A stretch of 64,000 nucleotides of DNA from positions 27,265,628 through 27,329,627 of the forward strand of contig OZ037767.1 in the NCBI GenBank assembly GCA_964035545.1. The letters run 5' to 3'. Under the pieces are notes generated by a model. It saw nothing but the letters and a program-made list of their open reading frames with translations. It made no database searches and was not told where the DNA came from. This document shows, in pieces, positions 1 through 12,900 of the stretch (within the stretch, counting starts at the first letter, position 1; each line of letters opens with the position of its first letter). The stretch comes from Bugula neritina. Lineage: Eukaryota > Bryozoa > Gymnolaemata > Cheilostomatida > Bugulidae. The position numbers were made by a program, and so were the translations under genes.

Positions 1-260
1 TGATACTCATAGTGATAGACTGATAGACGATAGTGATAATCGTCATAATAATTATTAGTATTACAGTATTACAGTAATACAGTAATACTATTAGTATTAG
101 TATTACTATTAGCAGTATTACTATAAGTATAAGTATAACTATAAGTATAAGCATAACATTAACTATTAGTATTAGTTTTACATAGTGAGACTAATAGTAA
201 TACTAATACTAATAGTAATAGTAATACTAGTACCAGTAGTACTAGTAGTAGTACTCTACT
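1..260. repeat. Degenerate simple repeat (TAGTATTA / ACTATAAGT family)
   Basis: Interspersed runs of tagtattag, agtataagta and atagtaat with no fixed period. The same style of degenerate trinucleotide and hexanucleotide repeat recurs at 8130-8575, 15225-15960 and 47380-47770. Confidence 0.7.
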
Positions 261-311
261 AGTTTAAGTTTAGTAACAAATTTAATGTTTAAAGTTAAAG
301 TTAATAAATAT

Positions 312-384
312 AATAATTCATATTAAATTTAATTATATTAATAATAATTAATATAATTATTAATTAAATTTAATATGAATTATT
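312..384. repeat. AT-rich perfect inverted repeat
   Basis: The 22-nt arm at 312-333 is the exact reverse complement of 363-384, with a roughly 29-nt AT-only spacer. It could form a cruciform. No coding potential. Confidence 0.75.
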
Positions 385-1485
385 ATTATTATATTATTAA
401 TATTTAATATTTACATTTATTCTTATTGATATTCCTAGTCATAGCCATAGACTATAACTATAAGTATAGTAAAAGTATAACTATTATTTCAACTATAACT
501 CAAACTGTGGTCTGTAACTCACTAACCGTTACTGTAAGCATAACTATAAGTAATAGTTATAGTATTACTAAGTAATGCAGAGTCTATCAACACCATAAAT
601 GATTATTTTTCCAACTAATGATGACCAAGTGTAATAGTTGTAGTGTCTAAAACAATATTGTTTACTTAACGGGCTACTATAGCTGGAAAAGCTAGAGCGA
701 TGTAATACATTATTTTCATAAATTAGCGTACAGCACCGATTCAACTTTGCGCTTTTTTGTCCGAGGGACAATAACTCTCTACAAGTTTGTATAAAAGAAT
801 TTATTCTATTCGTATGTCATTAAGATTATATGACCACACCGTGCGCGTTACAAAGAACCAACAATATAATTGAGGCGTTTATAAGCACTATATAATAGTA
901 TCATATAACAATTTGTTTATTTATATTCAACGTCTCACCCATTTAGTACGCCAACAAACTAAAAACTAAAAAGATTATTCTTGCTAAGTATAATTCTTTA
1001 TTTCATATAATTACACAAATTTTATATAAGAGTATAGTGAAAAAAATATAACTTCTATATACAAAATATTCTTTCAACTTTATCAGGACAAAACTTAATA
1101 TCAATGCTAAGTCAAATATCAGCACCATTGCATGAGCAATCAAGTATATTGCTGTACTACTAGTGTTAGTAAATATAGGCCTAGAGGTAATTAATGCCAA
1201 TCTATGGCAACAGCGCAAACATAATTCCTTCATATCATTGGCTAGTAAAGTAGACTAGACACTGGAATGTACAAAATGAATCAAAAAATATCAAAAGCTT
1301 ATGCTAACTACATAAATTGATAAAATAGTAGCTCAGTGTGGTTGTAATCATTGTAATAAAAGTAGTTTAAAATAACAACACTAAATACTGTGTTGGTGGT
1401 CGGCCACCAAGCAAGCATCGCTCACTTAGATCCTGTTTTAAAAATTTATAAATACCAAAGTAACTTTCATTAGAACTTGATTTGT

Positions 1486-4400
1486 TTAATACATGGAGCT
1501 TTGACGACGATGTTTTTCACTTTTAACTGAGAGGAATTGTCCACCCCTGTCAATGATTTTATTGATGGCTGCAACAACTTCTCTAGCTCGTGACTCTGTC
1601 GTCTCAAATGTATGTTGCCGAACACTGGTCGAACTGCTGTCTGACCCAGTGTAGTGAACTCCAAAGGTGGTCTTTCCTGGCAATATTCCAAACAAATACT
1701 ATCATTATGTTGCACTGCAAAAAGTAATCCTTTACCAACATGAGATTTTGCATCAGTTAAAGATTAACAGCAGATTGGCCAAATATTACAGTAGCTGGTA
1801 TAGCACTTTTTAGCACTAAGGTAAAACAAAGTTTTGATCCTATTTAGTTCACCATAAAAATTAATACAGTTGAAGGTTTTCTGCAATCTAGTGCCTTTTT
1901 CATCCATCAAAAGTGTGAGATGTACTGAATTTACTTTGAATAAAATATAAATAATCGATTTTAGAGGGGAAAGTGTCATTTGAAAGCATTATGTAATGGC
2001 AACTAATACCGATGATATCATTTTTGGACATGTTAGTCAGCCTATATTATAGAATAAAACACACACTAGCTATATTCAGAAAATATCATACTTTTTAATG
2101 ATAGAAAGTAGTGTCAGGCAGCATAAAACATCTTAAAATATATCTGATCCATAGACTGAATCATAAAAGAGAGGAATTTCATAAATACAGGAATACATTA
2201 CCACTTGTCCTGGTCTTGATAATATTGCAGGCTAGTATAGAACTTGTATCTATTTCAAATGCTTTATTTAGCAACATTTTGCTTAAACCATTCTTGGTGT
2301 TTATAGGGCTTATTTCAATGCCGCCAGCATTAATAGCTAAAACATAAAAAATCAGGCCAATATTTTCAAGAAGATACTTATGTGAAATGCTATAACTAAC
2401 AACAAAAGCATAAAAAGGTTTGCTAAATATAGCACAATACAAAAATTTTTTCGAAAATTAAAGAAAAATTCAGTGAAATATGTGCATGAATTAGATGTTT
2501 TTATAGTCGGTGGAAAACATTGAAGTTGAAACAAGGAAAATAGATTACAAAAATTATTCTTAAGAGTCATGATAAGTTAGTACACACAAGAACTTACTTA
2601 AGTCGACTGGAATACTTGAGAAAAGTCGAGCCATCATGTTGACTTGATAAGAATTAGCAGACGAAGAAGAGAAAGAACTGGAATCACTGACTAGCAGACT
2701 AGTATCTGTGTCGTCCTCAGTACTAACTGACTCTATGTCTGGGAACATGGTGTCTGCAGCCGTTGAATGGTCAATCATTGATGAGGGAGTTGTCCCTGCA
2801 GCAACACACTAGCATATAAACTATCACGGGCATGTAGAATAGCTAGTTTATATTATACTTTCCTGATATCATCTTACATTTAGTGTACAGTGACAACATT
2901 CATTCAGCTGAAATATGATACAAGATGTACATTGAAATTTTAAAAGCAAAACATTAGCACATAAAGTCACCATAAGTATAATTTCTTAAAAAAATATTTT
3001 GCACAATATTACAATGTAGGGACAATATTTTGCCTCCCACAGGCGAGTTACAAAGAGAAAGAGTATTAATTCAAACTATAGCCGGTTGACCCAGATATAC
3101 AGCAAGCAACATTCACTCTCTTGGAGAACTCACCCACAACTGTGCGAGAGCAAGTCATATAGAATTCTCTAGATAAAGTGTCATCTATTAACATATCTTC
3201 ATCCAATTTTTGATTAAACTCATTTCCGAGTTGAAATTTCTCATTGGCCACAGAAAATAACTGTAATGTACAAAATAACTATATTATAGGTCTTGAATGT
3301 TATGCATTAGAATACACAGTTATATATGGCGAAGTGCTATGCTATATTATAAACAGGGGCAAACTAACAGAAATATCAAGCCCTTGTTGTAAATCATATA
3401 TTGTTACTAAACATGCACTGAATTGCTAACATAAACATAAACTTGGTATATTTACAGAATATATACCCATCGCAGAAATGCTGTTCAAATAACTCAGACA
3501 AAAGCATATTCAGCATGCTAAAACCCAGGCAATAGCTTGAGAATTCTGAGATTAGAAAAGGAGATGAGTATATCACACTGGTTTCCAAGCCGTCATCATT
3601 TTTATTTTCATAGAGGAATTGTGCTCTTTCTACACTCAAGATGTGCACAAATGATTTAGACAGTAAAAAGCTAGTGAAAGCTTAAACCATCATCTTTAAT
3701 CATTTTGTAACACAAGATATTGTTAGTAAAATACTATCATTACGTACTAGATATAGTTATGCTATGTAAAAGCTTCAACACAGTCTTCCAGTCATAATGT
3801 TGTAAGTCAACACATATTATTAATTTACTACGTATAGCTGCTAGCCATTTCTGCTTTTTATTATAATAACATTATAATGTTACTATTTTTGGTATTTAAA
3901 TCTTTTAAAACATAGAAATGTGTTGCCAGCTCAAAAATTGTTCGTTATAAATTAGCAGAATTTTCCTAACAATTCACGTAATGCTTACATTTCGTCTCTC
4001 TTGAACCATCTGTAACAGCTGGCCAACTGTAATAGCACCAACATCCACCAGTAGCTTCGTAGATCCATGATCAGGAATGTTTCTGACAGAAACGAAAGCA
4101 AATTAAATAACAACTTTTTGATAAAATATATAAATTTCGGTACCCTGTCATTTTAACAGAGCACAAATGTATCACAGCAACCCATTTATTAAAATTAATT
4201 TTAAAAAATCTTGGACTAAATTTTTAAAAACCGACCCACCAAGTGTGAAACTAAATAAAATTATGGCAGCTTGAGAAAATGCCCTGTACCAAATCAAGAG
4301 AGGCCTTTAATATCAAAAAAATGTACTCAATAAACTGTTAAAGTAGAATACAATAGTGGATATCAAGAAACAAACCTTTTAAAAAGTCTCCACCTACTAA

Positions 4401-7400
4401 GTCAACACACAACCACAAAGCAACACATTTCATACTATTTGGCAAGTTATAAAAAATAAAACCTATCAAAATTTTAATGTAAAATACAATCACTTGCTGA
4501 TTTAGTTTACATTGAAATAAGGGCGACATGAAGTTTGTATTTAATTACCAGTCTTTAATAGTAACTCAATACTATCCTTAAAAATTCAAAACTTATGTAT
4601 TGTTTAAAAGTAAGAACAAAAACATATCAGCAAAAGTTACAAGACAAGCAAGGCAAGAATATTTGCAAGCCTACAGGCTTGCATCTTTAAAATTGCATTT
4701 AAGCTTGTTCACTAAATATAAAATTTCTATGAATATATCTACTTTCATTTGAAGGTCCTAATTTTTGGTAACTTATAACTTTTTCATTGTTTGATTATCA
4801 GTCAATATTAAGCCATCTTGACAAAAACTCAGATTACATTTATACAACCTCTTTTATTATTATATACTCGTTTTACGATGATTCATTTTTAAAGCAATTA
4901 TATACATGTCTTGCTAGACTATCTCTAAAAATGAAATAAATTCTTCTTCTTGTTCGTAATTGATGTGGTTAAGTTTTAAATCATACAAATGTAAATTTTA
5001 TAAACGGCTCTTTAAAAAAAACAACTTTTCAAACCACTACAGTGATTAAAATACTGAGTAAAATATAAATAGAATAGAACAAGCATGACATGCAAATTTT
5101 ATACTGTATCTGCAAGTAACATTATAATAAAGAGTTGTGTGAATAATTTAAAATGTATGCAATGATTTCAAATAGTGCTAAAACTTGTGTAGTACAGTTT
5201 GTGCAGGAGAAGCATTGACCCACTAATCACAGTGCCAACTGCTAATACAACACAATCTAAAATTTATAATTAGAATCCATAGTTACTAAGTCGAGTCTTT
5301 CAACTGCACTCTACAAATAATGGAGCACCACATGCTTTGCAAATATATCGACAGAAATGCATTAAACTAATCCAAGTAAAATGCAATATTGCTAACAGCA
5401 ATGTCTAACTATAATAAAAATGCCGCACTGCTACTGACCGTGACTCTGTAATAAAAACTTCCATCATGACATAGGCAATACAATTATAAGTAGTAGCAAT
5501 AATGAGAGTACTTTACTTGGTAAATATTAATAGAAACATTTAATGTGTATAGCAAAAAGTTGAGATAACTTCATGAAAAATTGCCAGTAGTACCACAAAG
5601 GAAAGGAAAGTATAAAATAAGGTAAATAGCAGAGCAAACCCAGGTGATATTCTGACTAACCTAAGAGCCCATAGAGCTTGCAGATAAATACTTGCATTAA
5701 TGACAAGTGAATACAAATCTGATACAGCCCAATTCCTAGCCATACTTACATAGTGACCAATTGTGTGTTTCTATCCAGCGCAGAGGCAGCTGCCCGACGC
5801 TGCCTCATCAATACATTTGGATCAACAGATCTGGTTGGACGCAACTGAGGTTTAGCCGGTGTGTTTGTAGGAGGGGGTGTCTGCATTACTAGCGCCAACC
5901 TCACAAACCCAAACTTTGAAATTGGCTCCTAAGAGAAATAACAAAAAAGCATATTAAGAGAAACCAGTTAAGTGATATGAAACAATTACACCAACTGTTT
6001 ATAGGTGGAGCCATTTTCTTGTAATCAACACCAATAAATATATTATTATATATTATAATATTTTCTTGTAACTAACACAACTCTATATAATATAATATAT
6101 TAGTGAACTGCATAGCCTAACTACCTTATGTGCGAGAGCAGGGAAATCTTGGTCCACTTCTCCATCATCCTCTGTCATATGGAGAGAGTAAAGCTTGAGA
6201 TCTTTGCTAATCATATCAATAAATTGCAACATTACCTCATAATATGAACTCAGTAAACGGTTTTAAACATACAAAAACACTCAAACTTTAGAAGAAACAA
6301 AACATCAAGTTTAGCTTTGAAATTTGAAACTTATGAGTTGTAGACATAAAAGTATAGATTTGGTATTCAAACTTACTTGAGTGGTGGTTTTCTATCTTCA
6401 CGAGTATATTTCCAGCAAATTAAACCAATAGTTTGCTCCACGGAAGCTGTAGTTACCACTGCTATCGGTAAGACACCTTTAGAAGTAGTTTTATCTTCCA
6501 TAGTCATGTAAATGTCAATATGCTTCTTATTCACATGATTCTAGAAAGCCAAGTTGTTTACAATACTGTACATGAGGAAAACAATTTTGACATCTTTGAA
6601 AGAAGAAGAGACTTAATAATAATTAATATGATTTTTAAAGACTTGTTTCATATGTTAGTGAGTTGATACCATCACAAAGGAGAAAACTACATGTATAAAT
6701 TTTACCTCTCCATTAAATTTTATATATTCTTCAAAGGGATTGGCAGTCTTTGGGTCCATTGACTGACTGATTTTCAGCAGAGTAGTGAGTGCAGACGGTC
6801 CTGCCTTCTTTGGTTTGATTTCTCTTCGACCAAACATTTCTTCTAAGGTATTTTCATCTGACATTGAAATTGGAAAACCACAGTATTATATTCCATTCCA
6901 AAAAAATCGAAGACAAATAGTTTCATCAAAACGCTAATAAAATCACCCTAGTAAACAAATAAGATTTTTGGATTTTATCTATATGATGAGTGAGGAATAT
7001 TAAATATTATGAGTTATATACCTATTTGAATGTTTGAATCATTTTGCTTCCATTTAATGGACTTTACTTTTGATCTTTGCATCTTTTCTTGTTTCAATTT
7101 ATCAATTCTCATTGCTGTATTGGATCGAATTCTACCACTGCCTGCAAATTTGCTTATAAGACTGAAACTTCACAAATATGCATTCCAGTCAATATATAAT
7201 CATGCCTGTTATATGCATATGTGTGTTGTACCAGAAAAATTATTAATATATAGTAAGTAATTACCATGCTCCATTTCAGGTTGTATATCTGGAGATACGC
7301 CCAAGTCTGGTTCACTACCAGAGTGAGAATTGCTAAAAAAATAGTTCATAAAATAACAAAAACAATGTATATTTTTGTAAATAAAACAGCTTTATTAACC

Positions 7401-7730
7401 TTCAATATCGTAGAAGTCAACAAATATGACTTTGAAAAACCAGCAATAGATAAAGAATGTATAAGTTTGTAGGCATACATTTAAACATGTTTCATGTCGA
7501 CAAGAATTATTTTTTGTAATTACACAGTAAACTGCAATTAGGAAGAAACTAGCACGCCAGTGGCAAAAAATATTGAAATACCTGCTCAAACGCGAATTGG
7601 ATCGTTTTCGCTGATCATCACGAATTAGATCTGGTTCAACTAACTGCTCACATAGCCCAGAGTCATCACTTGTTATAAAACAGGTTCTTAAATGACGCAA
7701 TAAAAACTGAGGGTCATCTACAGTGCTCAT
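1486..7730 (-). CDS. MAPKAP1: MAPKAP1 / SIN1, mTOR complex 2 subunit (13 exons)
   Basis: SIN1 is an essential mTORC2 subunit: its CRIM domain recruits AKT/SGK substrates and its PH domain binds phosphoinositide. Exons, in transcription order: 7582-7730, 7265-7332, 7022-7141, 6706-6857, 6377-6540, 6125-6206, 5750-5928, 3989-4082, 3134-3260, 2598-2795, 2202-2336, 1853-1924, 1486-1676. Phases agree throughout and give about 576 residues; the human protein is about 522. Recognisable stretches are the N-terminus (ITSDDSGLCE), RSNTAMRIDKLKQEK, the CRIM entry NPFEEYIKFNGE, ASVEQTIGLICWKYTRED, TEDDGEVDQDFPAL and the end of the PH domain (FETTESRAREVV). The last exon has two candidate acceptors. The pyrimidine-rich site at 1715 breaks the frame, whereas the one at 1677 keeps it and was chosen. 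The segment at 1853-1924 is poorly conserved. Identification is firm; a few exon edges are inferred. Confidence 0.93.
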
Positions 7731-8129
7731 GATGACAATCTAGATCATCTTAATCTGAAAAAAATACATTACTATCTGCTAGTACAGACCAGGTACTAAT
7801 CCAGCGACTCATGAAACTGTAAGAGTCAAGAGTGAGTGTGATTATCTCTAAAATCAAATCTGAAATTATTACAAAACACCAAAACTACTTTTATAAAAAA
7901 TTTTACGTCTAGACTCTTAATCGTTATCATTATGATTACAAAAAGGCTCAACATAATAATTATTATATGTATACTGTTAAAGTGAGTAAAATAATAATGA
8001 TTTAACTACTTAGAGTTACTGTTGGTCTTAACTTATTTTTAAGCCTTTAATTATCATTACGTTGTAGCCAAGATACTGATGGGAATCATTGTAAAACTGA
8101 ATATAGTACTTTAACTTATAAACAATATT

Positions 8130-8575
8130 ATTGTCATACTCATAATGATGCAGTGATACTGATTATTATGTTCATTGTAAAAGTGTTACTAATACCAAGT
8201 CTAATAGTTATAATAACATCTGTACACTTACAAGTTACAGCGTACTGAATCTCAATAATAATTATTAGTATAATATCATAATCATAATGATTATAATAGA
8301 CGGTAGACTGCTACTGATAGTCATGCTGATACTTGTAGTGATAGTAAAAGTAATACTTTCAGTATCACGAACAATAATACTAATAGCAATAGCTACAGTG
8401 ATGTTCATGCAGGCAATACACTGACTCTAAGTCACTGGTCAGGCTGAATCTGATTATCAAAATCATGATGATAGACGCCGACGGTAGACTGGTGGTCATA
8501 CAGATACTCATAGTCATACTCATAGTGATAGTGATACAGATAGTCACACTGATACTTATAGAGATAATCCATCAT
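8130..8575. repeat. Degenerate GATACTCATAGTGATAG-type repeat
   Basis: Repeated catactcatagt, gatagtgatac and related steps on a tgatag/tcatac theme, without a strict period. It lies about 400-850 bases upstream of the MAPKAP1 start. Confidence 0.65.
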
Positions 8576-9087
8576 TCACTTCAAATCCAACTCTAAGGTC
8601 ACATGAATGTCAATTACCGAACCAGTCAAAGCCAAAATCAAACTCAAACTGAGTTACACTAAAGTTACAGCTACTGTTAGTTTTATTCTCATTCTGATTT
8701 AGTCATTTAGTTTTACAATTACTATTAGAATTACTCCATCTATTTATATTTAATAATATATGGTCATGCACTCATGAAATGTGAAAATATTTATCCGAAT
8801 AAATGTAGATGTTTAACTATTAAATGCTTAACTATTTGGGTATTATATGTACATCCAATGATAATTATTATTATTCATATTGACTACTGAGATTGGTATA
8901 GCAAACCGTAGCAGGACGTGTTGCGAAATGATTGAGCGGAAACGATTTAAATTTTAAACCGTTTAAAGTGGAATTCTCTTTTAGACTCAGTTCTAATCTT
9001 TACTCAGAAGTTCGCGCTGAAGCTCTCAAACTAAATGTCACTTGCATAATTGGTTCGCCGCAAATGCAACCAACACAAATTCAAATT

Positions 9088-9218
9088 GTTTTATAAGCAG
9101 CTCCGAGTTGAGGGTGACGGAAGGCAGCAGTTTGCGGTTTGAATAAACCCCATCTCCAAACTCGAGAACCGCAAACTACTGCACTCAGTCACTCAAAACT
9201 TGGAGCTGCTTATAAAAC
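9088..9218. repeat. Foldback (MITE-like) element
   Basis: The arms at 9088-9140 and 9167-9218 are imperfect reverse complements of about 52 nt. Both begin with GTTTTATAAGCAGCTCC and end in AGTTTGCGGTT, separated by about 26 nt. There is no transposase and no clear target duplication. The 131-bp size and structure suggest a non-autonomous foldback or MITE. Confidence 0.6.
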
Positions 9219-9959
9219 CATTCTGACCCATGGGGCAGACAACTTTGTTTACATATTTTTCGTGATGGCTGTTGGGGAGGATATCAAAAATATAACATTG
9301 TTTTATATTGACATACTATAAGTCTTTCTCGACGAACTTTTCTACGAAGTATCATTATTGAATTTGTGTATACAAGTACACTATAAATAATCAAGCCATA
9401 TTTTGTACCAAGATATTTCATATTTGAGATGCTGTTATGATTTTTGTGGATATGAACTCATCCAAATGCTTGCTGGTTATCCATCAGATGCAAAAACTTC
9501 ACTGATAATGTTGCTTCGCTACCAAAGAGTCATATATAGAATTTTGGCCCTCCAAGTTAAGAAAATTATTTCCAGCAGGTGTGTTAAGTTATAGCTGCAT
9601 GTATATGTATATTTTTGAGCATTTTATTCATGCAATCTATCTCATGATATGAAAATTGTAGTGTTTTCATGATAATCCTTACAAAATTAAAAACTTTATT
9701 TTGTGCATTCTGTAGTTATATAAATAAAGACAATCCAAATGAATTTTGATTATCACAAGCCAATGATCACCACATTTTTGGTTAACATTTCACTTCAATT
9801 TTTTATATATAATAATATTTTATTATATATATATTAAATATACTAGACAAAAATTGACCTTCCATTTTATATTTACATCAACGCTATCTGAAATGCATTT
9901 ATGTGTTTTTCAACATACTTACCATAAAAGTAACAAAAACAAATCAACTAGCTGCAATT

Positions 9960-12900
9960 CTATATTAGAATGTCATGAGCTTTGTTTTCTACAAGCAGTT
10001 CCATTTGTTTGACATCATCGCACCACTGAGTGAGTCGCTTCTGCATGGTGCTGATCTGAGAGAGGTCTAGCACTCGTGGTTGCACCCATGTCATTGTGAC
10101 GTGTTGCTCAACCTGGTCTATTGTACCACGCACCAATCCTAAACTCAGTGCCTTCATCGTTAATAGTTCAACCTAAATAAAATGGAAAAAGATTACTGTC
10201 ACAAAACTGTTGGTAGCAGTGTGACGAGTTCGAAAAGTCTGGTAGTCAGAAGTGTACAGACAAGTAGCATACAGCTTGCCAATCCAGTTGAGAGTAAATA
10301 GAGTTGTGAATATAAGTAGACTTTATTTCTCTAGTAAGATATGCACAGATGAACTTACAAAAATGAACTCCGAGAATGAACTGATTCGTAAACACAACTG
10401 CCTCAGTATTTATAGTAAACAAAAAAACTCTAGAACATTCTCAAGCATTCCAGTATAGAAGATTCTACTAGAAAACATTCTCCACATGCCAATACTATTT
10501 ATAGAAAATGAAACAAAACAAAACATTGGAATTTCCATGGTTATTTCGCAATTATTGCGCAACACCTTGTTTACATTGTTGGGCAGTAGTTAACGTGACT
10601 AATGAAAACAATAACAATGAACAATGACCCATCTCTTTGATCAGTCTAGAATATTTACGAACATTCGTGTATAATCATTAGGAAAAACCCATTAAGTCTA
10701 TAGGTATATGTACACTCAGAATTTGTGACAATTACTGTAGAATACTAGACATGGATAAATCACACTTGAACGAAGTGTGTAATTTTAGCCATAAGATAGT
10801 TATTTGGAGAACCCAAAAAATTAGTCTTAACCTTTGAATAATAAATAATAACATGATAATAAGTAATAATATGGCAAGCTACGCCTAGGCAACAAGAGTG
10901 GATAAATGGAACACATATCGTTTATTAACCAACCTCATTTATTGGCAGCCTAGTCTCCTTAGCGATCTCAGCAAAGCTAATACATCTGTTGTTTGAAGGT
11001 CTGTTAAAGGTCATCTCCATCAAACATAGCAAGCTGATTTTCATCTTGAGTTTGTCAATAGCTTTGGCCAAATCAGGCTAAAAAACAACATTAAGGAGTA
11101 TACTAGATGATATTTAGATGCACTACATCACATCACTAATTTGAGTGGGCAAAAGAAATTTATATAACTACAAAAACATTTGAAGTGGAGCAGACAGCAG
11201 CTAGGAGCATAGCAAACTATTGCTAATACTATTTATTTACACTTGGAGCTGAAATATTATGGCCCCAAAAGATGTATATCAACTATATTAAGAGCTGGTA
11301 CATTGTATTAAAATTTACCTGCTTCTGTAACATAGGTTGGCTATTCTCAAACTTGCCAATATCTCCAGAGTTAAAGGCGTACATCAAGTCTATAATCCAT
11401 TGCTTATCAGTATTCCTAAGAGAGTCTAGTATAGGGTGAGCAAGCAACTCCCCAAAATTATATACACCATCTCCTGCACGCATATAAAACAAAGTATTAT
11501 AAGCTATTAACATACTTGCATTTTATAAGTTACATACACTTAAACCCTTTCATGCATCAATTTTCATGAGTCACTTGGCACCATATTAGTGGTGTCCGCA
11601 TGAAAATTCCATTTTTATAACAGAGGCGTTAACTTTTTGCAATACAAATAGACTGAGAACCTTACCAAGCAAGGCTGCCAGACTCAAACTATATGCACGT
11701 TCATGTTGTCTGTCATTGGGTAGTTGTGATAGGTCAATGCAGCCAAGAAATCTAAGAGCCTCCCTGTAGTAGTTGGCATGGTCTCCTTGTAGCTTATAGT
11801 AATCACTAGACAACTCATAGAAACGGCTGTGTACAGCAGTCACCCCATCCAGTTCTTCCAAACTTGCTTGAGTAGCCTCCACTATTTTCTATACATAATA
11901 GAAAAAGTCGAGCAATCAGCCGGGTAAATACATGATTTAAAATTGACAAGGTTAAAATCAACTCATTGAAAGGTATAAAACCTGAGTACTAATAAGCACG
12001 TGTGAGGCTATACGTAGCCTATACTGAAAAGGTTTAATTGGACATGAAAAGAAATAGAAAGAAAATAAGATAACTCCAGCAACGAGCCTGTCTAATACAT
12101 GAGGTACAGTTGACATGATCTACAGTTATTAATTAAAATCAAATCATTGAAAGAGATAAACTATTCAGTGACTATGAACATGTGTGTACTAAGCTATACA
12201 TTGCCTATACTAGGAAGGTTGAATTGGGTATAAAAACAGGTAGAAAATTACCTTGACCTCAGGTAACTCCCTGGTTCGGATGTAAATGTTACCTAAAGCC
12301 GTCTCAGCTAAGATACTGGCCTCCTTGTGATCTTTGATCTACAAGGTCAACATGTGTGTTTAGCAACATTAACAACACTAAAAGCCAATAGATGAAAACA
12401 ATGTGTTAACATTATAATTCAACAGACAAAAAGTGAATTCACATACCCTCAACTTGAGTTTCTCAATAAACTTTATAGCCTCGTCTTTATCTAAACGTAA
12501 CAAAATTCAAATCATGATGCATTCAACATAAGCTAAATACCGGATGCAAGTTAAAGAAATAATTCACAATTTTGATCATAATTTTCGCTATAAAAATAAT
12601 TTATATTGCAGTAAAATGATAACAAATGACAGGCAATATAAGAAAATTTTTTGATAAAAAAGACTAAAGATAAATTCACATATTTAGGCATTTTTCTTAC
12701 AAGTAATATATACTAAGATGTACTATGTCCTAATTTAAACTTAATAAAAAGTTATGAGTTTTGGTGACAACTGTTTGATCCAATATTAGTAATAAAAGTA
12801 AATACAGAAAGAAAGTCCTACTAGTGCAAACAGCATCTAGCTTCACAATTTCTACTCTTTCTCCACAAAGTAACATGTAGCAGTAAATTACCCTTCATGT

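Larger units (their letters stand above)
1..1485. other. Intergenic and 3' flank of MAPKAP1, rich in simple repeats
   Basis: No gene was found. Bases 1 to about 260 are a degenerate TAGTAT/ACTATAAGT simple repeat and 312-384 is an AT-rich inverted repeat. The rest is AT-rich sequence that should include the MAPKAP1 3' UTR. A reverse-strand AATAAA lies at about 997-1002, some 480 nt past the stop codon, and is a candidate polyadenylation signal. Confidence 0.6.
7731..9959. other. Intergenic between MAPKAP1 5' end and PSMD13 3' end
   Basis: Both flanking genes are on the minus strand, so this stretch should hold the MAPKAP1 promoter and the PSMD13 3' UTR. It contains a degenerate GATAGT/CATACTCATA repeat (8130-8575) and a foldback element (9088-9218). 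Short open frames at 9139 and 9403 on the plus strand have no recognisable product. Confidence 0.6.

Noticed and set aside
1677-1715. An apparent frameshift in the MAPKAP1 PH domain
   Set aside because: Using the pyrimidine-rich acceptor at 1715 forces a one-base shift, but the acceptor at 1677 (TTGCCAG) joins in the correct phase and gives the conserved FGVHYTG frame. The gene is probably intact.
9139-9321. Open frame across the right arm of the foldback element
   Set aside because: It overlaps the inverted repeat and has no family resemblance.
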